A DNA stretch of 64,000 nt from Thalassia testudinum (lineage: Eukaryota > Streptophyta > Magnoliopsida > Alismatales > Hydrocharitaceae). This document shows positions 42,781-54,418 of this stretch, piece by piece. Below the pieces are notes generated by a model, which was not told the origin of the DNA, searched no databases, and worked only from the letters and a program-made list of their open reading frames with translations. Position numbers and translations under genes: made by a program. Each line of letters begins with the position of its first letter. Within the stretch, counting starts at the first letter, position 1. The stretch is from NCBI GenBank assembly GCA_037157565.1, contig JAZHRO010000014.1, positions 103,819,501 through 103,883,500 on the forward strand, in the 5' to 3' direction.

Positions 42781-45700
42781 AATACCCCCATACCTATGTT
42801 TTGCTAGTCCCTAGCAAAAGTGAAAAATGATGGAAGTGACCAAAAGATTTCTTCTTTCCTTATTCCAAAAGTTTAGAGATCCAGGCAAATGTGAAATGAT
42901 AGTAGCCTAAGTAAAGGATCCAAAAGAAAAGCCAACTTACATTTAGAGTTCATACTAAACCCTTGGTAGACATTTTATTGGGTTAGGCAACTTCTTCCCT
43001 CGGGTGTAAAGCAGAAAATAGTCTGTGATTTAACCCCGCCTTTTTTGCTTAGGTAGAAGCTACTGAGTCAAATGGATTCATATTTGGTAGCTCACACTCA
43101 TCTGGTGCTACATGTAGTTTAGTACTGCAGACTCTAAATCTCTAGACTATCAAATGAGTCAACCCAAAGAGAGGCTAAAAACTGTGCTCTCTTAATGTTC
43201 CTTTGCGCTCACTCTTTTTCCTTGTTTGCTTCTTTTTCTTCTTTCTTTTCTGGGATTACATATCTTACCAGATTTTGTAAATGTAATCAATGTTTGGTGG
43301 CCTCACATGGCATTCACACTTCAATTAGATTTCTAATAACCCTACAACTAAGTTAGAAGTCCTCAGCCAGTATTAGGGTGATCAAAAATACTGAAAAGTA
43401 GGTAAGGGTCATATTTGGTGGATCGTAATGGGTGTTTTTGTTGCCTTAGAAACATCGACACATGATGAAAACTGACACGAAGATAAAATTACAAACATGA
43501 ACTCTTTTTTTTTCTTTTTTTCTTTTTTTTTTATTTTTCTAAATATATATTTTTTTTCCTTTTCTTTACCTTTTTTTCTTTTTTTTCTTTTCTCTTTTTT
43601 ACTCTAACTACCAAAAATGATGCAAACTTTTATTCATGAGGCATTATTGGGGAAAATGATGTTTAAGAGGATATTGTGTGGCTTATTTGGTGGAAGTGCC
43701 TACTCTCGACACCGGGAAGGAATGGATATGACAAGAGTATTTTCGACCTTTGACACTACTACCCTCCTTCAGCTGAGGACTCTATGAAGGATGGTCGGAA
43801 CCATCCACCATAGTCAGTTTTATTTGAATTCAATCTGTGTGTATCTGCCTTATTTGGTAACTCTCAGGAGTTAACGCAATGTTTGCACATAGGAACAGAG
43901 AGCGAAAATTATGCCTAACTCTGAGGTATAATCATCTAATTATCTAGGACTTAAGAGTCCTTACACTAGGCTTAATGCACCAATAGTCTCTATACTTTCA
44001 CAGATATTAGGTGGATCTAATAGAAGATAGTATGCCCGACTCCCTTCAAACTGTCCAAGGATTCAGCAGACTAAAAATGCTTATTGATTTTCTACAAAGA
44101 TCCATTACACAGTCTATGTGCAAGTGAAGTAACTATACTGGATTATAAACTTAGAAATAATTTAAGAAGAAAATCTTCAATGGCACCTTCTTGATAAAGA
44201 TATTTTGCTAGGGTTAACCAATCAGCTCAAGAAAACAAAAGAGAGATTTTTTTTTTTGCTAATGCACCTAACCTAAATGCAAAAGCACCCCCCCATGCCT
44301 AAATCCTATAATGTCCTCATTGTAACACTAAAACAGGGGGAGAAAGGAAGGAAATCACCTGATGAAGGCGTTATTCTGGATGTTGGATTGCCTCCCAACA
44401 AGTGCTCCATTTTCTGTCAGCAGCTAGACTTATAGGGAACCTATAAGTCTGGTTCTAGAAAGAAAGAGGTAGGCCCTAAAAATATGCATAAAAGCACGGG
44501 CCTAGAAAAGGGGTTGGCCATGGATGCTGGTGAGCTGATGATGTAGTGTGATTTCAAATGCTCGCAAGAAGACATGATAACAGACAACCTCACAGGCTAC
44601 CTGAAAAGGTCTAGGAGAAAAAGTAATAGAAGAAGGGACCTCTTGAAACAGGAGTGGAGGATAACAAAGATCCTCCAAAGCAGGAAGGGTTTTAAAAGAT
44701 GTATGCATAATTATTTCAAACCCTTCAATGGTGAGACTAAAAGTACAAGCATCAATCCATACTCGCCATTCCACTCGAGGATGTACTGGCCTAATATTCT
44801 CCCCAGAAAGAATGTATGTGAGCAGAAACCTGAGCTAAGGATCAGTTAAGTAGTGTAAGGGTTGTTTGTGGTGTTGGGCAGTAATGATTAAGTCCAAGGA
44901 GGGCTTAGTCCGTGTCAAGTCCAGCTCCAACAACAATTCAGATTTTGTATTATTCTCCCTAATAAGTGTTGTAGAAAAATTCAAGTCACCCTACCTATCA
45001 TTAATGATTTCCTCAAGAATGGGAGTCATATTTTCATCTTCCAGTATATGTGAATAAATGGTGGACTCCAAATCACATTTATTTGATGGCAAGGTTGAAG
45101 CAACAGAATTATTATCATTAATTTCATCCCAAGATTCTTTTGGTTCAGTTAAGTTTTTGTCGGGGTGTATATGTGATTCACCAGTAAAGAGAGGAGTTGC
45201 TTCAGTATCCTCAATTATTTTTGAAGGAGGATCAGTCTTAATGTTTTGGAGTAAGCCTATATCGCTCAATTCTTTGTTCTCATAAATCCTCAATTGATAT
45301 GTATTATCCCCAAGAGTCTCTCCTAGGCTTCTCTCTATTGTGTTCATCCTCCTCCAACATTAACTCCATATCTTCCTAATTTTTTGGAGGATGATTTTCA
45401 AAATCAAAAGTAGGGAGGAATCTAGATTTTACCAAATCATTCATATCCTCGGGGGATAAGTCCTCAAATAACACATAATCCCCTCGAGATTCACTCCAAA
45501 CTCTTAGTCCAGGTTCCTCCATTAGGTCATCCTCATCTTCTAAAATGGACTCTTTGTATCCCTGAGACCAAAATTAATCCAATATATCCTCCATTCCTTT
45601 AGGATCACCTTCATTGGACACATGTAAATCCTCAGAATGCTGAATGATAGGCATTGGTTCCCTAAGTGGAGGGTCGAGATTAGGCTCACTAAGGGTAGAA

Positions 45701-46070
45701 TGGGGTTCCACCACATGATTGATAAGGGAAGTGGCATGAACAATACGACCTTGACCCTGGTTATCAGGGGTAAGAAAAATACTGTCAGCGAGGTCAAGGT
45801 CCTCAAGTGGTACCATCTTCCCTTTCTTTTGACTCCAATATAGCTTGGGTAAGCAATCACTAAGATATTCATCCTCTAGTGGTTGTGTCTCCTGGGGAGA
45901 GTCTAAGTGATAGCTACTCAAAATGGGATCCCTATTATCCGTTGTTTCCTCAGAATCTTTTTTATGATCGCGGTTGTACAGGTAGGGTCCAGAAACAATA
46001 GTAAGATAGTAGCTAAGCGGACTAATTTTCTCATTCAGTCATGGACTATTCCTCAACATCTCTCCCATAG
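42781..46070 (-). other. Element E internal region, copy 2
   Basis: Closely matches 38146-41442, including the polypurine tract (AACATAGGTATGGGGGTATT on minus), a T-rich block (43505-43600), the purine-tract motif and CAATG-like hairpin (about 44290-44323), the AGGCAA-loop hairpin (44381-44400), and the unknown ORF. Confidence 0.7.
44502..45921 (-). pseudogene. Unknown repeated-module ORF of element E, copy 2
   Basis: Same protein as 41410-40076: LYWSQKKGKMVPLEDLDLAD, then VWSESRGDYVLFEDLSPED, then a decayed third module, then HILEDENMTPILEEIINDR. Different stops and frameshifts from copy 1, so the copies have decayed independently after duplication. Confidence 0.55.
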
Positions 46071-47448
46071 ACTTGGTTGTGTTCTAGTGCAGGAGCCCGC
46101 ATGCCCTGAGCCATCTGATCGTGGATCAAATAGCTTAAAACACTTGATGAGGATGTGCCGAAGAGAAAGTAGTGGCAGTGGGCGTGTGGATGTGCGACAC
46201 GTGGTTGGCTTTGGGTCGTTGATCATCATATCAACGGCCAGAACTTCCTGGGCTTGTTGTGGGTGCTATAAAGGTCGAATTGAGGTGATTTTGAGTCCGT
46301 TGGACTCCATTCGTCAATTTGGATCCATCCTTGCAATTCGATTGCTCATCTGAGGAATATTTCAACATGCACTTGTACACATGGCCATTAAACATTGATT
46401 ATAAGCAATCTCAACTCATTATGCATGGAATGCTCCCAAGCCCATTATGATATGTCATTAATGCACACATAACCTTAAGATTAACTCTAGTTGATGGAAT
46501 GATCATCATTAAATTTAAAGTTATCAGTCGTACAGTCAACATGGGTGTCTCGGCGGCAGCAAGGCAAGCGTTCTGGCGATGTGGGCGCGAGGGACATGGC
46601 TGGCAATGGTGGCTATGAATGATCGTGGCTGGCAGGAGTTTGGGTTCCTTGCATGAAAAGTTGCAAGGGATGAATGGAAAGGAAGAAGAGGAAGAAGAAT
46701 AAGAAGCAGGGGTGGGGTTGGGTTTGGCTTCGGGTGTTGGTGGAGCTTGCAACTGTTGGTGGTACTTGCGGTGAGGGGGATGAAGATCTGCAACTGGTGT
46801 GAGTATGGTAGAGGTGCTGCTGGGTTTTTGCGAGAAGAAGGTGATGAAGGTTGTGCTGGATGGTGTTGGTGGCGGTAATGGTGTGCATGTTGTCACCACC
46901 ACACCACGGCAGCGAAGGGCAGAGGTGGGTGCGTGGAGGAGTGGTGGACAAGCTCACAAAGGTCCCACAGTATAAGCTCCTGATCATGGTGCACACTGCT
47001 TCCACGGTGGCGATGAGGGACATGAAGATCCCTGAAAGGGGGAAAGATGAAGAGAGCCCCTCCAACCGTGGCGTCTTTTCTTTTATAAATGTCTCTTGTC
47101 ATTCTGTTTCTTCCACTCACAGTCTTCTCCAACAGCTTGATGATGAGTCATTGCCGATAGAGTCAGAGTGGTTGTTGTTGTGAGATGCACAGTTGCCTTG
47201 GGTTGGCGATGCATTGAGTTGGTCAGATGAATCCAGCAAGAGCCAGCGCACTGCTGGAGATGGAGACGACTAAGGTGTGGTTCGTCTGGGAATTTTACAC
47301 ACATCTACCTGCATAATATAAAGATATGTGTTAAGTCATATCACTTCCATAGGGTAATTTAATATCTAATTATAAATAATTAAACTCTAAGAAAATGTTC
47401 GTAACATGTACTTAGGCAATTAAATGGTCCACTAAATTGGACTTATCA
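46071..47448 (-). repeat. Element E truncated LTR, outer copy
   Basis: Matches the other two LTRs and ends at 47448 with the TGATAAGT terminus; flank CCTAT at 47449-47453. It has the same internal breakpoint (about 46071) as the middle copy. Confidence 0.75.
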
Positions 47449-47717
47449 CCTATAGAAAAGGCTACGATGGCTTCATGCTACCTTCTCTTTCTAACTCTCC
47501 ATTGCATTTGCCTACAATGACTTCCCACTTTGTTTGGTGGATTTGTTGTAATTTATATTTTTTTCACTTTTGGCAATACAAAGTCAATATCTTCCATGAT
47601 TTTTAAAACTTTTATTAAATGAAGACATATATATATATATATCCGTGTGTGTGTGTGATTTGAGAGCATAATTGCATCAATCGGGATGCAATTGTTATAT
47701 GGTGACATGGGAATTCA
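47449..47717. other. Spacer between element E and the copia element
   Basis: About 270 bases with no coding sequence. Contains an (AT)8 run (47627-47642) next to a (GT)6-7 run (47645-47657). May be unique host DNA. Confidence 0.5.
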
Positions 47718-47914
47718 TGTTGAAATCAGTGAGATTTGAGAGAGGTTTTTAGTCCCATACTGGAAGTGGACATACCTCTTGATGGTTGTAAAAGGCTTCC
47801 GCCTCCCATGATTATGTAGCAATGAGTGAGAGGTGGGGCTAGGGACCACACACGCCTCACCCCACCATGACTCAGGCTTGGGCTTGGGTGAGAATCTCAT
47901 GATTTTGACCTGGA

Positions 47915-48041
47915 TTGGTCGATCAAAAGGTAAAATTGGTTGACCAATTATTTAGGTCGATCAATTGGTTTGGTCGACCAAAAAGTCAAGTTTGATTGAC
48001 CAATTTATTTTGGTTGATCAATGGACTTAATTGGTCGATCA
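47915..48041 (+). promoter_or_regulatory. Cluster of TTGGTCGACCAA-type palindromes
   Basis: At least six variants (TTGGTCGATCAA, TTGGTTGACCAA, TTGGTCGACCAA, TTGATTGACCAA, TTGGTTGATCAA) lie within 130 bases, ending about 55 bases before the TATA box. The copy at 47970-47981 is a perfect 12-bp palindrome. Possible enhancer elements (inference). Confidence 0.6.
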
Positions 48042-48094
48042 ATTGTCATATTTCCGTAAAACAAAAATTTCTATAAACGTCTGGTCGTGGGCTC

Positions 48095-48102
48095 TATATA
48101 AG
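48095..48102 (+). promoter_or_regulatory. TATA box of the copia LTR
   Basis: TATATAAG in GGGCTCTATATAAGGGCC, with a CT-rich start region following. Confidence 0.65.
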
Positions 48103-48710
48103 GGCCAGGAGGGGGCACTCATTTAACACACAACAAGAGCAGAAAAGCTCTTTCCACTCTCTCCTTCTCTTTCTCCTCTCATTCTTGTCTCTCTTTCTTG
48201 GTGCATTTATTTGACATGAGATTGGGAGAAAAATCTTCAATCACTTTTGTCAATGTTGCACAAGGAGATTGAGAGATCCACGAGAAGTTTTTGGTTGATT
48301 AAATCATTAAATTGGTAGATCAATCAAGAATTTGGTTGGAATCCAAGTTGCCTTGGCTTCGTTCTCCTGAGGCAATTTTCGAGAATGTCCAAGATCGGAG
48401 TGTGCCAAATCTTGGAGGTGGATCATCGTACCCTAGGAGGAGTTCGTCAAACCCTGACGCATCGGTATTGTGGGGGGTGATACCATCTCTAATGAAAGTC
48501 CTTAATGAGCGCTTCGATCGAAGTAATCTCTAACTTTTCTCCGTTTTGTTTATTTGTGTTGTTGCATGTTATTTGTTCTTTATTTTATTCCGGATCTTGT
48601 CAAATCATGTTTGACTTGCTTGATTTAATATTTTTTATCTATGCAAAAATGTTGGAAATGCATATGTTTTTATTTATTTATTTCCTTTATGCATTAATTC
48701 AACAATCTTA

Positions 48711-49040
48711 ATGAATGTATTGCCTAGATCTAAAATATTTGGGATGTTAGAAATAACCTTCAAGATAACTCTCAAGCATATAAAGGGAAATATTTCTCTA
48801 GATGACTTGATGGTAGCTATTGCTTTTGAGGAAGAGCATAGGAAATAGAAACCTGTAATACCTATGGAGTCTAAAGTGAATGCCATGACATTTAAGGGCA
48901 TGGAGAATAAAAATAAGAACAATAAAAACAAAACGAAGGCCAAACCCAAGATTCAAAAGAAATCCAAGAACAAATCATGCTGGCATTGTGGGCAGGTTGG
49001 GTATTGAAAGAAGGATTGTCCTTCTAATAAAGCTCAGCAA
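48711..49040 (+). pseudogene. gag: Copia gag, C-terminal part only (element D)
   Basis: Encodes LPRSKIFGMLEITFKI...LDDLMVAIAFEEEHRK(stop) and a Lys/Asn-rich tail, then the zinc knuckle CWHCGQVGY(stop)KKDC (48978-49020). The zinc-binding His is Tyr and the next codon is a stop. The N-terminal part of gag and the primer site are missing: the frame begins 6 bases after the LTR, so a deletion fused LTR and gag. Confidence 0.75.
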
Positions 49041-50525
49041 AGGACCATAGATGGGAATCCTCAAGTGAATGTGATCATCGAGGAGGCCGGGTCTAGCGAT
49101 GAGTATGTCTCAATAAAATCTGAACTCTATGTTATTCACGATCCTACTGAATGGCTCATGGATATTGGAGCCAATGTACATATTTGTACTGATAGATCAT
49201 TCTTTTCTTCCTATCAAACCTGTAGTGGTGGGACTGTAAAGATGGGGAACGACTCTGCAGCCAAGATGCTGAGATTCGGACTCGTGGACGTGAAGTTTTC
49301 CTCAGGGTGAGTCTGGACACTGCGTAGGGTGTTGTACATTCCTACTGTGGAAAAGAATGTTTTTTCTGGTTCCTTATTAGTTAGAGAGAGTTTTGAGTTA
49401 AACTTTAAATGTAATAAAGTTGCTATGTTGAGACATGAAATATTTTATGGAAAGGGATATTTAACAAATTTTGATCTATTTAGAGGGAGATGTGGTGTGA
49501 ATGTATCATCTAGAAATGCTTTAAATAATGTTAGCTTTTATTCGATGCAATCTGTTTACAGTAATACTGAATCTTGTGATATATGGCATAGTAGATTAGG
49601 TCATGTAAATTTTAATTCTTTAAAAAAAATGATAAAATTAAATATGATTATTGAACACACCATAGATAAAATTAAGAAATGCGAGATATGTGTGTAGGCT
49701 AAATAAACTAGGAAGTCTTTTTACTCTATTACTAGAGATACTGAGGTTCTAGATTTGGTGCACACAGATATCTGCGAGTTTAACGGTGTGTTGACTAGAG
49801 ACAATAAAAGTATTTTATCACCATTATATATGACAATAGTAGATACTGCTATGTCTATTTGCTTAAGTCTAAGGATGATACATTAAGTAAATTCCTTATC
49901 TTTAAGAAAGAAGCAGAAACGCAAACTGTCAAAACTCTTAAAACACTGAGGTTAGATAGAGGAGGGGAATATACGTCCAACTTATTTGATAAACAGTGTC
50001 AAGCTTTTGATATAGTTCATAAACTGATGGCCCCATATTCCCCTCAATCTAATAGGATAGCAGAGAGAGAATATGACCCTAACTGACATGGTCAACATTC
50101 TCTTGTAAAGCTAAGGATTACCTACTTATATTTAGGGGGAAGCTTTGAATATGACATGTCATATTCTGAATAGAGTTCCCCTCAAGCACAAGGAAAGCAG
50201 TCAATTTGAGATTTGGAGAAATAAGAAACCAAGTTTGAAATACCTCAAAGTGTGGGGCTGCCTTGCAAAAGTGGTTACCCCAGAACATAACAGGAAGAAG
50301 CTTGGACTTAAGACAGTTGACACGGTCTTTCTGGGTTATGTTGATAATAGCTATGCCTATAGAATTTTGGTTATAAAATATGAGATTTCAGGCATAGATG
50401 TCAACACTATTGTTAAGTTTCGCGATACTATATTTTTTGAGAATGTCTTTCCTATGAAGACTAGAATACCTCAAAATATAACTTCAGATAATCTAGCCAC
50501 CACATCTGGTTCTATTCCTAGTTAA
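49041..50525 (+). pseudogene. pol: Copia protease and integrase (element D)
   Basis: Protease: EWLMDIGANVHICTDRSFF, where the family's active-site Asp-Ser-Gly has Ile for Ser. GAG-pre-integrase: DIWHSRLGHVNFNSLKKM. Integrase core: TLRLDRGGEYTSNLFDKQC and APYSPQSNRIAERE, then the conserved KVWGCLAKVVTPEHNRKKLG segment downstream. Several stops and frameshifts (about 49308, 49698, 50083, 50523). Confidence 0.85.
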
Positions 50526-51659
50526 GTGGAAAGGATGTCTAATGTGAGGGCTAGCTCTTCCCGTTCTCAACCCAATCAAGTAGAAGAGTCTAAACCTAGG
50601 AGAAGTAAAAGACCAAGAATTGTCAAGGATTTGGGAAGTGATTTTATTACTTACCAAATCAAGGGTGATCCCCCCATTTATCGTGATGTTATAGCTTCTT
50701 CTGAGGCTAAGCACTAGAAAGATGCCGTTAAGAATGAGATGGACTCAATCATCTCTAATGGGACTTGGGAGTTGGTTGATTTACCTCCATGGTATTATAC
50801 TATTGGCTGCAAGTGGGTGTTTAAAAGAAAACTTATGCCTGATGGATCTATTGAAAAATACAAAGCTAGACTTGTTGCCAAGGGGTTCAAGCAAATGAAA
50901 GGAATCGATTATTTTGATACCTATTCTCCAATAACTAAGATAACTACTATCCGAATGCTTATTGCATTCACTTCTATTTATGATCTCACTATCCACCAAA
51001 TGGATGTGAAGACCGCCTTTCTTCATGGCGATCTTGAGGAGGAGATCTATATGGACCAGTCTGAGGGATTTGTAGCTCCTAGGAATGAGAAAAAGTTTTG
51101 CAAGCTTATTAAATCTCTTTATGGTTTGAAACAAGCACCTAGGTAATGGCATGAAAAGTTTGATAAGACTATACTGTCTTTAGGCTTTGTAGGTCACAAA
51201 TCTGACAGGTATGTCTACTCTATGATTAAGGGTAATATGTGTACTGTCCTATGCCTATATGTATATGATATATTATTGTTTGGATCAGACATTAAAATTG
51301 TTAATGAAACTAAGCTATTCTTTAATAGTAAGTTTGAGATGAAAAATATGGGTGTTGCAAATGAGATCCTAGGCCTCAAACTGATTCGGTCAGCAGTGGG
51401 GATTGTTATTTCTCAATCTCATTATGCTGAGAAGGTTCTTGAGAAATTGGCTGTGAAGATTGCAAGGCTGTAAGCACTCGCATTGATTCATCAAAAACTC
51501 TCTATAAGAATAAACGTGGAACACCTATTTCACAATTAAGATATTCACAAATTATAGGAAGCTTGATGTATTTGGCTAACTATACTAGACCAGATATTTC
51601 TTTTTCTGTGTCTAAGTTGAGTAGATGTACAAGTTATCTTGACCATATTCATTGGGATG
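50526..51659 (+). pseudogene. pol: Copia reverse transcriptase and start of RNase H (element D)
   Basis: RT: NGTWELVDLP, CKWVFKRKLMPDGSIEKYKA, RLVAKGFKQ, QMDVKTAFLHGDLEEEIYM, KSLYGLKQAPR(stop)WHEKFD and YVYDILLFGS. The family's YVDD catalytic motif is YVYD here, so it is inactive. RNase H start: SRCTSYLDHIHWDV at the end, cut by element C at 51659. Confidence 0.88.
51655..51659. repeat. Probable target-site duplication of element C (left copy, GGATG)
   Basis: Five bases before the TGATGGG start of C. The partner lies beyond the window, so this is not verified. Confidence 0.5.
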
Positions 51660-52607
51660 TGATGGGAACACCATCATGAGCCATAACTAGCTCAATTTGG
51701 TTTAATTAAGTCATTAAATGCTCCTACATAACTGCCAGAGGACTGTAATTCATTGCATAATCATTCTGAGGGAAAGATGAGAAACCAAGGTTAAAACTCT
51801 AATTTTACCATCATATCTTGAATTCAGTACAACCATGGGTTTTCTCAAGGGTTAATTAATGGTCAAATGGTCCTAAAAGGCTAATAAGTGGGTTAGAATA
51901 GACAGAAAATGATTTTCACATGTTGTGAGAATTAAATGACTTCTGAAAACCCAAAAATAGACTCGCTTAATTAATTGATGTTCTGGTCAGAATAAAATTC
52001 ACCTAAACCCTCTAAAATTTATAAAAAAATATTCTCTAGGGTTTGGTTCTTTAATTTGACCATCAAAACCTATCTTGACCCAAAATAGAGTCTCAGACAG
52101 ACATTTGCCTTAGTTTGGGTTTTTGCATAAATCACCTAGTCAAACGTAGTCAAAACCAAAATCCAACTTCACCATTGAATTCCTTAGGTCCAAATTAGGT
52201 TTACACCAAAACTTGGACCCAATCTGAGATTGTCTTGACCTAGTTTGCAACTTGATCCCATCTGATCACATTTATGCCCTTAACATTCAAAATCTTTACA
52301 AAAAGGCCCCTAACTTTGTCATCATTTTCACAAATAGGTCCCTACCGCCAATAATCCTATTCCTACAAACTCCAGTGACCTAAAATTGGCAAGTTATCCT
52401 TAATTCCTTGACAAATCAATTTCAAATTGGAAAGGGAAGTTCGTCAAGGAATTCCCTTCCTTTTGAGGCAATTCCCATGCCCCAAAACCTTCTCAATCTC
52501 TCATACAAACACATGAGAGATTACGGTATCTTAAAAATCCCATCTTCGGTGAAGCTTTCCAAGCTTGGGAAGCTTTCTTCCTAAGCTCAAAACTACCTCT
52601 AAAGGCC

Positions 52608-52614
52608 TATAAAA
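52608..52614 (+). promoter_or_regulatory. TATA box of element C 5' LTR
   Basis: TATAAAA after AAAGGCC; conserved at 63620-63626 in the 3' LTR. Confidence 0.6.
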
Positions 52615-54054
52615 TGACCTCCAAATCAGGTTGTTCTTCCCACGCTCGAATTCAGCCTTGAACACCTCCAACTCCTCTCCTGTTTCTTGGCTGAATTGCT
52701 CCTCGACATCCGACGACCCTCCCTGCACCCGTTCTTCCTTCGTTTGCAATACCGATGGTGGAGCTATCTCCCTCATCTTCTGTGTCGAGCCGTACTTGCT
52801 GACGCCCCTTTCGCCATCTTCCTCGCCGTTTCCTACCCACCGAAGCAGCTTCCTTCTCCGACGTTGGCCATACCACAACTGGTGCCATCTCCTCTCCCCT
52901 TCGTCTGCTACCGCTCTAAACCAATTCCTCAGCCACCCCTCATCACAACAGCAACCCCAATACTCCGCTTCGATCCCCACACAATCGTCCATGACTCCGT
53001 CTTCCATCTCTCCAGTAGACCTTTGGCGAGCCTTAGCAGCTTCCACACACCGCCAAACCAGCCGCTCCCGCACTCCACACCTCCGCCTTGACCGCAAGAG
53101 CAAAAGCCCTAACTTTGTCAGGACGATTGCCCCTCCAAACGCCCTGCTGAACAGACCCACTCCCTCCGGCCATATCTGCGTCCGTCCGACCACCACATAC
53201 GTCCATCTACCACGAGATCACTGCCACCACATTCTATGACTCACGGAGACTCTCCTGAAGTGTTTTAATAGAGTCGAGAGGCTGTTTTGCTTGTTTCAGG
53301 TCTTTCATTGGAGCTCCGCCACCGCGTTATCTTCTCCGGCTACATTCTAGCCACGCAAGCCCTAGGTTCTCATCCCAGGACACACTGACTAGACCCAGGA
53401 CCACTCTAGGTCCTTGATTGAAGGAGTACGCTCCAACAGCTACTTCAATTGAGAGAGCAATCCACCAGCAGCTGTGCGCGAAAAAAAGTGGGACGTTTAG
53501 TCCCACCTCGAAAGAATTGGAAGTAGCATTACCTCATAAATTGAAAAAGTGTTTAGGGCTTATCACCTCAACACTTGAGGGGTGAGGTCCCTCACACCCT
53601 TCACGCTCCCCGTCCACAACACGCTTCCCGCAGACCTGGTGCACATCCAATTACCTGCCTAAGCCTGTACACTCCTCAACTGTGACCCACTCCCATAGCC
53701 CTGGACTCAGGTGCACTCTAGGTTCGATTACCCGAATACCCGGTACTGTTGAAGGCTTTGGGAGAGTGTGACCCAAGGAGTGAAAGAGAGGAGAGCTTGC
53801 GCGGGGTAGGGGAGGGTTTTTCTATGGAGAAGTTGGTTGACACTTAGCCAAAATTGAGGATCCTTCCCCCTCTACGTAAAGAAGAAGAGCAAAGAAAGAA
53901 AGAAGAGGAAGAGAGGAAGAAAAGCAGAGAAAGAGAAGCAGAAGAGGAACAGATGCAGAGGAAGAAAGAAGAAGAAAAGAAGAGTCGCATAAGAAAAGAA
54001 GAGAAGAAGAAATCAGAGAAAGAAGAGGGAGAGCACTATTCATCAAACATTTAA

Positions 54055-54080
54055 GACGTCTGATCATTCAATCAGATGGC
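54055..54080 (+). promoter_or_regulatory. Decayed version of the conserved LTR hairpin (element C)
   Basis: GACGTCTGAT-CATTCA-ATCAGATGGC, eight of ten pairs kept, in the same context (TTTAAG before it) as in element A. Confidence 0.5.
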
Positions 54081-54400
54081 TGACTTGAGTTTATTTCATT
54101 CATAGATATTGAGTTCCATTAGATATTATTGTAGGGAGTAATTGGTGATTCAAATCACCATTTTACTCCATTCTTTTTGTAGTCTAACACTTGATATTAT
54201 TGCTACATTATTTTGAATCAATTTCTGATCATAATTTCTTATCTATATTGTTTAGATTGCAATCTTGAGAATTGAATTCCTACTTGCTCCCAGCAAACGA
54301 CCTCAGACTTTTTCGAGTATAAATTTTATCTATTTTTCGTGAGATTTTGACTATACTGCAACGCAACGACTTAAAACCTGATCTCGAGTGAAAAACATTT

Positions 54401-54418
54401 TGGCACCATTGCCGGGGA
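54401..54418 (+). promoter_or_regulatory. Primer-binding site of element C
   Basis: TGGCACCATTGCCGGGGA, a tRNA-Asp-type site with two changes from element A's. Confidence 0.8.

Larger units (their letters stand above)
35758..47448 (-). mobile_element. Element E: tandem array of a non-autonomous LTR retrotransposon
   Basis: Read on the minus strand: truncated LTR (47448-46071), internal (46070-42781), truncated LTR (42780-41443), internal (41442-38146), complete LTR (38145-35898), primer site (35892-35875), then leader and ORF continuing across element B to position 1. Repeat period about 4.64-4.67 kb. No protease, RT or integrase is present. The primer site, polypurine tracts and 3' motifs tie it to the same Ty3/gypsy group as A, B and C. 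Confidence 0.8.
47718..48704 (+). repeat. Ty1/copia LTR (element D, 5')
   Basis: Bounded by TGTTGAA and TTCAACA (7-bp terminal inverted repeat), 987 bp. Contains a cluster of TTGGTCGATCAA-type palindromes (47915-48041) upstream of TATATAAG (48095-48102). No second LTR in the window, so the boundaries rest on the inverted repeat and on the adjacent copia gag. Confidence 0.6.
51660..54397 (+). repeat. Element C 5' LTR
   Basis: Begins TGATGGGAACACCATCATGAG and ends GTGAAAAACA before the primer site; 2738 bp. Its first 1.3 kb is repeated at 62674-64000. It contains a TATA box (52608-52614), a GAA-rich block (53880-54030), the decayed hairpin (54055-54080) and a U5 ACGACCTCAGAC motif (about 54297). 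Open frames of 200 residues on both strands (about 52530-53240) overlap each other in pyrimidine-rich DNA and are not supported. Confidence 0.9.

Noticed and set aside
47627..47657. AT/GT microsatellite as a special signal
   Set aside because: Ordinary simple repeat in a short spacer.
52531..53239. Overlapping open frames of 221 (minus) and 202 (plus) residues in C's LTR, with a similar frame at 63543-63956
   Set aside because: Both strands open over the same pyrimidine-rich stretch; Ser/Pro/Arg-rich low-complexity translation; explained by base composition.
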